Shown one piece after another: positions 36,041 through 43,599 of a stretch of DNA of 64,000 bases. Source of the DNA: Marinobacter vulgaris (GTDB lineage Bacteria; Pseudomonadota; Gammaproteobacteria; Pseudomonadales; Oleiphilaceae). Position numbers and translations under genes: made by a program. The notes under the pieces were generated by a model that worked only from the letters and a program-made list of their open reading frames with translations, ran no database searches and had not been told where the DNA came from. The DNA is taken from NCBI RefSeq assembly GCF_003344045.1, contig NZ_QFWX01000006.1, positions 62,001-126,000 on the forward strand. The letters are read 5' to 3'. The stretch's first letter is position 1; each line of letters starts with the position of its first letter.

Positions 36041-36472
36041 ATGATTATCTGCGGAGTTGAACTGACCGGCAGCGATGCGGTGGTGTGTTTACTGAATCTG
36101 GATCGGGGACAGTTCAGCTTGCCGGAATGCAAGGTACGCAAGCTGTCACTGAACAAAAATCATACTCGTGAGGATCTGAAACAGTTCCAGACGGCTTTTG
36201 CTGCATTGATGGCTGATCACGAAGTAAACAGTATCGCCATCAAGGAGCGGATGCCGAAAGGCAAGTTCGCCGGCGGCGCCATCAGCTTCAAGCTGGAGGC
36301 AGCCATTCAGCTGATCGACGATATCGGGCTGGAGGTGAGGTTGCTCTCTCCAGCCCTGATCAAATCGACGTTGTCAGGGCACCCGCTGCCGATTGCTTTT
36401 GCTGACACCGGGTTGAAAGCCTTTCAGGAAACCGCTTTTACCGCCGCGTACGTGGCGCACCGGGCGAGCTAG
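36041..36472 (+). CDS. DUF3010 family protein
   Basis: 143 residues from ATG 36041. It opens MIICGVELTGSDAVVCLL, like an RNase-H-type fold with the Glu/Asp of strand 1, and continues to KERMPKGKFAGGAISFKLEA, the DUF3010 hallmark. It may be a nuclease-like or nucleotide-binding protein; no role is established. It starts 28 bases after the SEC-C gene. Confidence 0.87.
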   Translation: MIICGVELTGSDAVVCLLNLDRGQFSLPECKVRKLSLNKNHTREDLKQFQTAFAALMADHEVNSIAIKERMPKGKFAGGAISFKLEAAIQLIDDIGLEVRLLSPALIKSTLSGHPLPIAFADTGLKAFQETAFTAAYVAHRAS

Positions 36473-36507
36473 CCGGCGAATCGCCCATTCGCCGGCATCG
36501 AACAGGC

Positions 36508-36891
36508 TTAATCAATGGCTCGCTGGACCGCCACATAATGCGTGGCCGTATCGCCATCCATTACCGGCGCGATTTTCCATTCAATGGTAAAAGCGGAGCC
36601 ATCTTTGCGGTAGTTGATGGTGGTACCGTGGAAGGTCCGGTTGTTCTTGAGATCGTCAGCGAGCCGTTCCTTTACCCCACTTTCGGTCTCCGGCCCCTGA
36701 AGAAGGCCTGGCGTCTTGCCCAGTACTTCCTCGGCTGAATAGCCGGTCAGATTGCTGAAGGCCTGATTCACATAGACGATGACCGAATTTTTATGGTCGG
36801 CCGTCGCTTCGGTCACCATCACTGACTCGAAAGCCAGGCCTGCCACGGTTTTAAAGAGTGGAGATTCCAGCATTTCTTTGGAATTGTTCAT
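36508..36891 (-). CDS. Stand-alone PAS domain protein, LOV-like but without the flavin Cys
   Basis: 127 residues comprising one PAS domain (IVYVNQAFSNLTGYSAEEVLG) followed by GKTPGLLQGPET. This aligns with the LOV core motif GxNCRFLQGPxT, but the photo-adduct Cys is absent. The later NYRKDGSAFTIEWKIAPV and YVAVQRAID close the fold. No output domain is present. It may bind a small ligand or dark-state flavin and signal through protein contact. Confidence 0.85.
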   Translation of the reverse strand: MNNSKEMLESPLFKTVAGLAFESVMVTEATADHKNSVIVYVNQAFSNLTGYSAEEVLGKTPGLLQGPETESGVKERLADDLKNNRTFHGTTINYRKDGSAFTIEWKIAPVMDGDTATHYVAVQRAID

Positions 36892-36970
36892 ACATGTCCC
36901 TTTGCGTTAAAGAAAGTTGATCCTGATAGATGGATCGCAAAGTGTTGTACGAACTGCACGCAGCTCTGTA

Positions 36971-37294
36971 TCAGTTCTGGATCAACGCAAAACTGAGTAA
37001 CCATCGGCTGCCGCGCTCGATCTTCGAAACCCGGTGCTGGTAAAGGTCTGGCCGGAACAGAATGAACCGCCCGAACAGGTTGAAGATGTTTTTCTCGCAG
37101 ATGAATTGCCCGCCCGCTTCGGGCTTGATCAGCACGCAGTTGAATTTGTACAGCCGGCCTTCGGAGACCATATCAACGTGGGGCACGATCTTGTGGCCCT
37201 GGGAGTAACGGACCAGGTAAATATTCAGGCGTCTGGAATGGAAAAGGACCCGGGTTTTTACGTTCGATGGCATCGTGTGGGTGTTCACTCGCAA
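36971..37294 (-). CDS. Short 2OG-Fe(II) oxygenase-like protein
   Basis: 107 residues, apparently from TTG 37294 with AAGGTAA upstream. It has the iron site His-x-Asp (PHVDM) near residue 39, a distal His (YQHRV) and the 2-oxoglutarate Arg (ERGSRW). All ligands are in order, but the N-terminal strands of most family members are missing. It may be a minimal prolyl-hydroxylase-like enzyme or a diverged copy; the substrate is unknown. Confidence 0.7.
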   Translation of the reverse strand: MRVNTHTMPSNVKTRVLFHSRRLNIYLVRYSQGHKIVPHVDMVSEGRLYKFNCVLIKPEAGGQFICEKNIFNLFGRFILFRPDLYQHRVSKIERGSRWLLSFALIQN

Positions 37295-37409
37295 GTAAGT
37301 TACCTTGTTATTGTGGGCGACCGGCCCGCTAATTGAAAGTCATGGCCGGTAATGCCGTTGCTGACACCCTGCGAGGGCAAGGTGGCGTTGGTGGTTCATG
37401 GGTACCAGC

Positions 37410-38393
37410 TCACGAGCCCGCCGGGCTGGCGGTCAGGCAGCTCAGTGACAGGTCCTTTTCCAGCCGGTAGCTATCGAAATCCCGGGCCAGGAACAACTGG
37501 CCCCGGTAATGCTGCATGGCTTCAGCCGCCAGTTGGTTGATATGGGGTGCGCCCCCGGCACCGGACTGGTAGCGGGAACTGAAGTGGGTCAGCACCAGGT
37601 TGGGCACTCGGGCCTGTTGGGCGAACCGGGCCACCTGTCGGGCCGAGCTGTGTTGTGGCCAGGGGCCGACCCTGTCGGCCACATCCTGGGTGTAGGTGGC
37701 TTCGTGGATCAGAACATGGCTGGTGCTACAGACATCGTTCAGCAGTTCCGGGCTGTCGTTGTCGCCGGCTACGACCATGCGACGAGCTGCGCGGGGAATG
37801 TGAGTGTAATCGTCACTTCTGAGCAGGCGGCCGTTCTGGAGGGTAACGTCATTTCCTTTCTGCAACTCGCCCCATTCGGGCCCGGGTTCCACGCCCTCTG
37901 CCCGCAGCCTGTCCTGCAGTAGCTGCCGCTCCAGGTTTTGCTCGGTGAACACATAAGCACGGCAGGGTACGCGGTGGGACAGCGCCACGCTGGTCACCTG
38001 GAAATGCTCGTCCTGCCAGTGAAAGTCGCGGGCCTCGGAGTCGATGAAGTTCAGGGGGTAATTGAGGCTTGAGTCGCTGTTTTCGATCGCTGAATTGAGA
38101 AAGCGTTGAACCTGGGCAGGCGCGATGATAGCGAGCGGCGCGGTGCGGCCAAGCATCGACGCGCTGGTGAGCAGCCCCGGCAGGCCGAAGGTATGGTCGC
38201 CATGGATATGGGTGATGAAGATGGCCCGCAACTGCATGAGAGAGTAGCGGCTGCGCAACAGCTGGTGCTGGGTGCCTTCCCCGCAGTCCACCAGATACCA
38301 GGGTTTGGGGCCGGCGCGGCAAAGAGCCAGACCGCTTACGTTGCGAGATCGTGTTGGTGTTCCGGCGGAGGTGCCCAGGAAGGTGAATTCCAT
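37410..38393 (-). CDS. rnz: Ribonuclease Z
   Basis: 327 residues, the full length of bacterial RNase Z. The zinc motif THIHGDHTFGLPGLL is intact near residue 63, with MEFTFLGTSAGTPTRSRN at the start and later HEATYTQD and LTHFSSRY metal and substrate segments. It processes the 3' ends of tRNA precursors. The gene starts 75 bases from the start of the divergent GGDEF/EAL gene. Confidence 0.95.
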   Translation of the reverse strand: MEFTFLGTSAGTPTRSRNVSGLALCRAGPKPWYLVDCGEGTQHQLLRSRYSLMQLRAIFITHIHGDHTFGLPGLLTSASMLGRTAPLAIIAPAQVQRFLNSAIENSDSSLNYPLNFIDSEARDFHWQDEHFQVTSVALSHRVPCRAYVFTEQNLERQLLQDRLRAEGVEPGPEWGELQKGNDVTLQNGRLLRSDDYTHIPRAARRMVVAGDNDSPELLNDVCSTSHVLIHEATYTQDVADRVGPWPQHSSARQVARFAQQARVPNLVLTHFSSRYQSGAGGAPHINQLAAEAMQHYRGQLFLARDFDSYRLEKDLSLSCLTASPAGS

Positions 38394-38468
38394 TGTTTAT
38401 CCAGTCTGATATTGGTCGGCTTATATTCTACACTGAGCGAAGGACTCGCTTGGAGGCTCTGGATAGCC

Positions 38469-40316
38469 ATGAATCAGCACGCTTATATACCGCCGGAAGT
38501 TACCGCGGGTGAAGAGGCACGCCTGGAGGAGCTCTATGGGCTCCAGCTTCTGGACACGGCGTCGGAGTTGCGTTTTGATCGTTATACCAGCCTGGTGGCG
38601 AGTCTGTTCGGATTTCCCATCGTGTTGATTACCCTGCTGGATCGCGACCGGCAGTGGTTCAAGTCCAGATTGGGCTGGAATCAGACCGAGTGCCCCCGCG
38701 ATATCTCCTTCTGCGGCCACGCCATCAACCAGGATTCGTTGATGGTTGTACCCGATGCGCTGGACGACCCGCGCTTTGCCGGTAACCCGCTGGTCATCGG
38801 TGAGCCCTATATCCGGTTTTACGCGGGCGCAGTCGTGCACGGCCCGGCGGGGAATCCACTGGGCACGCTCTGCGTGCTGGACCACCACCCCCGGCACTTC
38901 AGCGAGGAGCAGTGTAGCCAACTGCGCCAGTTTGCCGACCTGGTGGAGAATGAAATTGCCCATGGTGCGGACTTGCTGGCCCTGAAGAGCTCCATTGAAC
39001 GTTCGGCCTATTACGATCCGCTGACCGAGTTGCCCAACCGCCAGCTGCTGATGGACCGCTTGGGCCAGCTGCTTGAGCTGGCTGCAACAGAATCCCTTCA
39101 GGTCGCCGTGCTGCTGTTCAATGTGACGGGACTGCGCCTGATCAACCAGAGCCTGGGTACCCAGGGGGGCAATAAACTGCTGCAGCAACTGGCTGATCGC
39201 CTGCGGAATAACTGCCCCAAAGGTGGCTCAGTCGCGCGCCTGCAGGCGGATGAGCTGGTACTGGTGTTTCCGGTACACGATGAAAGCCAGCGGAAACAGG
39301 TCACCCATAAGATCCATGCGGCGCTGGATAGCCCCTACCGCTGCCTGGGCCGAGAGCATTATCTGAAAGTCCGGATCGGGGGAAGCCTGTTTCCCGACCA
39401 TGGTGGCAGTCCCGAGGCGCTGATTGAGCAAGCTTCGGCGGCGATCCGGGTAAGTCCTGAGAGCATGGCCGAGCCGGTGCATTATTTCGATCTTGCCTAC
39501 TCGGAAGCGTTCGCCGAGATTTTCAAAATCGAATCCTGTCTGAAGGGAGCGCTGGCGCGAGACGAGTTCTATTTGCTCTATCAGCCGATTTTTTCCTTGA
39601 GTACAGGACAGATGACAGGTGTTGAAGCACTGTTGCGCTGGCGTTGCTCCGAGCTTGGCCAGGTCTCTCCGGAGCAGTTTATCCCTCTGGCAGAGCAAAG
39701 TGGCCTGATTCTGCCGATTGGCCGCTGGGTCCGCGAGGAAGTCTGCCGGCAGTTGCAGACCTGGTATTCAGCGCCTGGCTGGGATATTACTGTCGCAGTG
39801 AATGTCTCCCCTGCTGAACTGGTGCAGCCAACTTTCTCGGAGGAACTGCTCAGCCGGCTGGCATTTGCGCAGGTTCCCGAAAAGCTGCTGCGCATTGAAA
39901 TTACCGAGCACTCCCTGGTTCAGGACAATGAGGCCGTGGAGCATAATCTGGCCCGGCTGAGGGCGCATAACATTGAGATAAACATCGATGATTTCGGAAC
40001 CGGATATTCGTCGTTGTCCTATCTTCGCCGCGTGCCGGTGAGCAGCCTTAAAATTGACCGCTCGTTCATTGATGGCCTGCCGACGAGCGAGGACGGAGCT
40101 ACCATTACCCGCACCATTATCGAAATGGCCAAAGCGCTGGGGCTTGAACAGGTGGCTGAAGGCATAGAAAAGAGCGAGCAGCTGACGTTCCTGCACGGAC
40201 ATCACTGCGCCTATGGGCAGGGTTTTCTTTTGTCCCGGCCGTTGCCACCCGAACAAATTCCCGCTCTGCGAGCTCAGGAAGGGTTTAACTGGTACCGTAT
40301 AAGAGACCAAAGGTAA
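38469..40316 (+). CDS. GAF-GGDEF-EAL cyclic-di-GMP protein, probably a phosphodiesterase
   Basis: 615 residues from ATG 38469. The GAF domain covers about 20-165 (RDISFCGHAI, RFYAGAVVHGPAG). The GGDEF domain (about 180-335) is degenerate: the active-site motif reads QADEL instead of GGDEF, so no cyclase activity is expected. The EAL domain (about 350-605) looks active: EALLRW, EITEHSLVQD, IDDFGTGYSSL and KIDRSFI are intact. It probably breaks down cyclic-di-GMP in response to a GAF-sensed signal. No membrane segment, so cytosolic. Confidence 0.92.
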   Translation: MNQHAYIPPEVTAGEEARLEELYGLQLLDTASELRFDRYTSLVASLFGFPIVLITLLDRDRQWFKSRLGWNQTECPRDISFCGHAINQDSLMVVPDALDDPRFAGNPLVIGEPYIRFYAGAVVHGPAGNPLGTLCVLDHHPRHFSEEQCSQLRQFADLVENEIAHGADLLALKSSIERSAYYDPLTELPNRQLLMDRLGQLLELAATESLQVAVLLFNVTGLRLINQSLGTQGGNKLLQQLADRLRNNCPKGGSVARLQADELVLVFPVHDESQRKQVTHKIHAALDSPYRCLGREHYLKVRIGGSLFPDHGGSPEALIEQASAAIRVSPESMAEPVHYFDLAYSEAFAEIFKIESCLKGALARDEFYLLYQPIFSLSTGQMTGVEALLRWRCSELGQVSPEQFIPLAEQSGLILPIGRWVREEVCRQLQTWYSAPGWDITVAVNVSPAELVQPTFSEELLSRLAFAQVPEKLLRIEITEHSLVQDNEAVEHNLARLRAHNIEINIDDFGTGYSSLSYLRRVPVSSLKIDRSFIDGLPTSEDGATITRTIIEMAKALGLEQVAEGIEKSEQLTFLHGHHCAYGQGFLLSRPLPPEQIPALRAQEGFNWYRIRDQR

Positions 40317-40329
40317 GAAGGAGAGCGGA

Positions 40330-41430
40330 GTGCTAGGCGATCGAAACGTGAATGTCTTTTATGATGAAGTCATGTTGGGCCACGACCCCAAGGTGGATCT
40401 GCCTTTTGTTCCCAGTCGGGTGGAAAAACGCGTCAGACACATTCTGCAGGGCCTGGACTTCAAGTGGAGTTATCCGGAGCACCCGGGAAGGCTGTCCGCG
40501 ATCATCAAGCACCTGGAGCAGCACCCCGTGCCCGGGGTCCAGTTCAGGAAGGGGAGCAATGCTACCTATAACCAGCTTGCCCGGGTGCATACCACCTCCT
40601 ACCTGGATCACTTCCTCTCATTGTTCGGGAAAGCCGCCTGGGTAGACTCGGACACCACCGCGGTCTCCCCCAACAGCGTGAACGCCGCCCTGGCTGCCGC
40701 CGGAAACGCCATTGCGGCAGTGGAAAGCGTGGTCAACGGCGAGTGCCAGAGCGCCTTCGCCCTGGTGCGGCCCCCCGGTCATCACGCCGAGCCGGTCAGG
40801 GCAAGAGGCTTCTGCCTGCTGAACAACGTAGCCGTGGCGGCAGCCCATGCCCAGGCAAAACTGGGCTGCGAGCGGGTCTTGATCATCGACTGGGATGCGC
40901 ATCACGGTAACGGAACCCAGGATATTTTCTGGGCAGACCCTGATGTCCTGTTTTTCGATACTCATTGTGCAGCGCCCTTTTACCCGGGATCCGGCGCACT
41001 GGAGGAAGTGGGCGCCGGATTCGGCGAGGGCTACACCATCAATGTCCCGCTTCCGGAGTCGGCCGGCGACATCGCCTTTGAAAAAGTGTTCCGGGAAATA
41101 CTCGTGCCGGCCGCGGCCCACTTCAAGCCTGACCTGATTCTCGTTTCCGCGGGTTTCGATCCCCACCGCAATGACATGGCTCTGAACCTCACCTACGACG
41201 GTTTCAAGGTTATCACCCGCATCGTCCAGGAAATCGCCGACCAGCATTGTGAGGGCCGGCTCGCTCTGGTGCTGGAGGGCGGCTACAACCTCAGCTCGCT
41301 CTCACAAGGTGTCCATGCGGTGCTGGAGGTGCTTGCTGGCGGTGAGGTCCCGGAATTGCTCGAAGCGGGCGTAAAGGAAGCCAATGAAGCCGCGGAATTT
41401 CACCGCTCTGCGTTCAGCGACGAGGACTGA
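40330..41430 (+). CDS. Histone-deacetylase/acetylpolyamine-amidohydrolase family protein
   Basis: 366 residues, class II HDAC type. It has RPPGHHAEPVRARGFCLLNN with the catalytic His pair, the zinc ligands in WDAHHGNGTQDIF and a later SAGFDPHRND, all present. The enzyme removes acetyl groups from polyamines or proteins. Predicted start GTG 40330 follows GGAGAGCGGA closely; a later GTG at 40348 is possible. It directly follows the GGDEF/EAL gene, with a 13-base gap, and is probably cotranscribed. Confidence 0.93.
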   Translation: MLGDRNVNVFYDEVMLGHDPKVDLPFVPSRVEKRVRHILQGLDFKWSYPEHPGRLSAIIKHLEQHPVPGVQFRKGSNATYNQLARVHTTSYLDHFLSLFGKAAWVDSDTTAVSPNSVNAALAAAGNAIAAVESVVNGECQSAFALVRPPGHHAEPVRARGFCLLNNVAVAAAHAQAKLGCERVLIIDWDAHHGNGTQDIFWADPDVLFFDTHCAAPFYPGSGALEEVGAGFGEGYTINVPLPESAGDIAFEKVFREILVPAAAHFKPDLILVSAGFDPHRNDMALNLTYDGFKVITRIVQEIADQHCEGRLALVLEGGYNLSSLSQGVHAVLEVLAGGEVPELLEAGVKEANEAAEFHRSAFSDED

Positions 41431-41467
41431 GGGGCCGGTAGGCCCCGGGGGGCGCGGCCCCTCCCCG

Positions 41468-42136
41468 TCAGTCGCTTTGTTTCAGCCCCATTTCCCAGAA
41501 ATCGATCTCGAGCCGGGTAGCGTCGCTGAATATCCGGGTAAGCTCACTGAACCTGGCCGGGGAAACATCGGCCAGTCTGTCGTCCAGCCAGCGGATTTCC
41601 GCGTGCATGGCTTGCTGGAACTCGTCGCTTTCGTACATAGCGATCCAGGCGTCATAGGGATTGCTGTCGCCCCGTTTCGTTACCGCCCGACTGTTGAGCC
41701 AGTTGGCGATTTCGCCGTATCCCACCATGCAGGGGGAGAGTGCAACGTGCAGGTCCAGCAGGTCACCGCGGTTGCCCGCATCCAGCACATAGCGTGTGTA
41801 GGCGATGGTGGCCCGGGCCTCAGGCAAATTGGCAAGTTCCTGCTCTGAAATGCCCCATTCCTTGCAGTAGTTGATGTGCAGGTCCAGCTCCACGTCGAGG
41901 ATTGCCTGTAATCCTTCCTTTGCCTGGCGGAGATCGGAAAGGGTCGGGCTTTTGTAGGCGGCCAGAGCAAACGCACGGGCAAACTGGATCAGGAACAGGT
42001 AATCCTGCTTGAGGTAATGCTGGAAAGCCTCCGGGGCCAGCGAGCCGTCGCCCAGCTGCGCTACAAAGCTATGCTCGATGTAGGCGCGCCATTCGCTATG
42101 GCAGCTCTTTTTGAGATCCTCAAATTGATACGGCAT
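41468..42136 (-). CDS. tenA: TenA/THI-4 family thiaminase-like protein
   Basis: 222 residues from ATG 42136 with AGGAGACC upstream. It is all-helical with TenA marks: FQHYLKQDYLFLIQFARAFALAA, a central SPCMVGYGEIANWL holding the conserved Cys, and EFQQAMHAEIRWLDDRL. TenA hydrolyses amino-pyrimidine thiamine breakdown products for salvage. No other thiamine gene is adjacent, so salvage is the most likely role. A 70-residue gene lies just upstream. Confidence 0.9.
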   Translation of the reverse strand: MPYQFEDLKKSCHSEWRAYIEHSFVAQLGDGSLAPEAFQHYLKQDYLFLIQFARAFALAAYKSPTLSDLRQAKEGLQAILDVELDLHINYCKEWGISEQELANLPEARATIAYTRYVLDAGNRGDLLDLHVALSPCMVGYGEIANWLNSRAVTKRGDSNPYDAWIAMYESDEFQQAMHAEIRWLDDRLADVSPARFSELTRIFSDATRLEIDFWEMGLKQSD

Positions 42137-42167
42137 CTGGTCTCCTGAGTCAGGGAGCGGAGTGTGC

Positions 42168-42380
42168 TCAGTAGCAGGAATTGGGTGAGGTGTCCGGGTT
42201 GATTTCTCCGGCCACTTCTTCCGGATCAATCCCGTGGCTGACCAGAACTTCCCGCACAAAATTCACCTGGGCCAGGATTCGGTCAGCATCATCACCGTAT
42301 TCAAAGCGGTTGACCTCCACCGGCTGGGGCATGAAAGTGAAGGCGGTTTTCAGGGCATTGAGGGTATCTTCGTCAGTCAT
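42168..42380 (-). CDS. Small hypothetical protein upstream of tenA
   Basis: 70 residues, acidic, with short helices (DADRILAQVNFVREVLVSHG) and a Cys near the end (SPNSCY). The stop is 31 bases before the tenA start, suggesting one transcript. The family is not recognised. The composition looks coding, and no alternative frame is better. Confidence 0.6.
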   Translation of the reverse strand: MTDEDTLNALKTAFTFMPQPVEVNRFEYGDDADRILAQVNFVREVLVSHGIDPEEVAGEINPDTSPNSCY

Positions 42381-42515
42381 GGGTAACGTGCCTAATCAGG
42401 AGTTGGTTCTTTGTCGTCTTTCAGGGCAAGTATACGCAAGGCTTTTATTGTAGTCTTTCTCATGCAAATTGGATCATGATTATCCATCACGTCATCACAC
42501 AATGATAAGGGATGC

Positions 42516-42716
42516 ATGCTTCACGAACTGGGTTTTGGCGGAATGCTGTTCAGTCCATTACTGGTGCTGGCGCCGCTGGCGTTTCTTCTGAGTGCTGCGA
42601 CCCGGCTGGCGTTGCACCGCCTGGACCTTCGCCGCTTCATCTGGAAAGAGGCATGGTTCGATGTTGCCGCGTTCGTGTGCTACCTGGCACTCATTGTTTA
42701 CCTGTTCGGGAGCTAG
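42516..42716 (+). CDS. aaeX: DUF1656 small membrane protein (AaeX type)
   Basis: 66 residues with two membrane segments (about 8-25 and 45-63). It starts MLHELGFGGMLFSPLLVLAP, the usual DUF1656 pattern. AaeX-like proteins accompany AaeA/AaeB efflux pumps, as here, where the HlyD-type gene follows nine bases later. Confidence 0.88.
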   Translation: MLHELGFGGMLFSPLLVLAPLAFLLSAATRLALHRLDLRRFIWKEAWFDVAAFVCYLALIVYLFGS

Positions 42717-42725
42717 GGAAAACTC

Positions 42726-43586
42726 ATGGGAAAGCTGCTGCGTGTCGGTATTACGTTGCTGGTGGTCGCGATAGCGGTGATTGCCGGTAGCTGGGTCTGG
42801 AACCATTACCTGTATTCGCCATGGACACGGGACGGCAGGATACGTGCCGATATCATCACCATTGCGCCAGATGTTTCCGGCTGGGTCACGCAGATGAACG
42901 TGCAGAACAACCAGGTCGTAAACCAGGGCGATCCGCTTTTTACCATCGACGATACCCGCTATCAGGCTGCATTTGCGGAGGCGAGGGCGAAGGTCGCAGA
43001 GAAATACAGTGCGCTAGAGCTGGCCGTGCACAGGTACCAGAGCCAGCAAGGGAGTTCTGACAGCCGGGCCACCAGCGAGGAAGATCTGGAAACCTACCGC
43101 ATTGATATGGAGTCTGCCAAGGCCGGCCATGAGCTTGCCAGGGCAGAGCTGGAAATGGCGCGGATTGATCTGCAGCGCACTCAGGTGGTGGCGCCAGCAG
43201 ATGGCACCATCAACAATCTCCACCTGCGACAGGGCAATTACGTCGATAAAGGAAAGGCGGTGTTGTCTCAGGTTAAAGCTGATTCGTTCTACGTCACCGG
43301 GTACTTTGAGGAGACCAAACTGCAGTTGGTGCAGGTGGGACAACCTGCCCGGATCACACTGATGGGTGGCGACCGGAAACTGACAGGCACCGTTGTCAGC
43401 ATTGCCCGGGGGGTTGCCGATACCAACACCACCAGCAACGACCAGATGCTTCCCGAGGTGCAACAGGCGTTCAACTGGGTGCGGCTGGCCCAGCGGATTC
43501 CCGTGGATATCGTGCTGGACTCGGTGCCGGAGGATATACATCTGAGTGCAGGGATGACGGTCTCAATCTATCTGGACTCCGAGTAG
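42726..43586 (+). CDS. aaeA: HlyD-family membrane-fusion protein (AaeA type)
   Basis: 286 residues. One N-terminal membrane segment (LLRVGITLLVVAIAVIAGSWVW) is followed by a biotinyl/lipoyl-like half (VSGWVTQMNVQNNQVVNQGDPLFTIDD), a coiled coil at about 85-150 and a returning half (VVAPADGTINNLHLRQGNYVD). It joins the inner-membrane FUSC pump to an outer-membrane channel encoded elsewhere. Confidence 0.93.
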   Translation: MGKLLRVGITLLVVAIAVIAGSWVWNHYLYSPWTRDGRIRADIITIAPDVSGWVTQMNVQNNQVVNQGDPLFTIDDTRYQAAFAEARAKVAEKYSALELAVHRYQSQQGSSDSRATSEEDLETYRIDMESAKAGHELARAELEMARIDLQRTQVVAPADGTINNLHLRQGNYVDKGKAVLSQVKADSFYVTGYFEETKLQLVQVGQPARITLMGGDRKLTGTVVSIARGVADTNTTSNDQMLPEVQQAFNWVRLAQRIPVDIVLDSVPEDIHLSAGMTVSIYLDSE

Positions 43587-43599
43587 CGGGCCCGCAACG

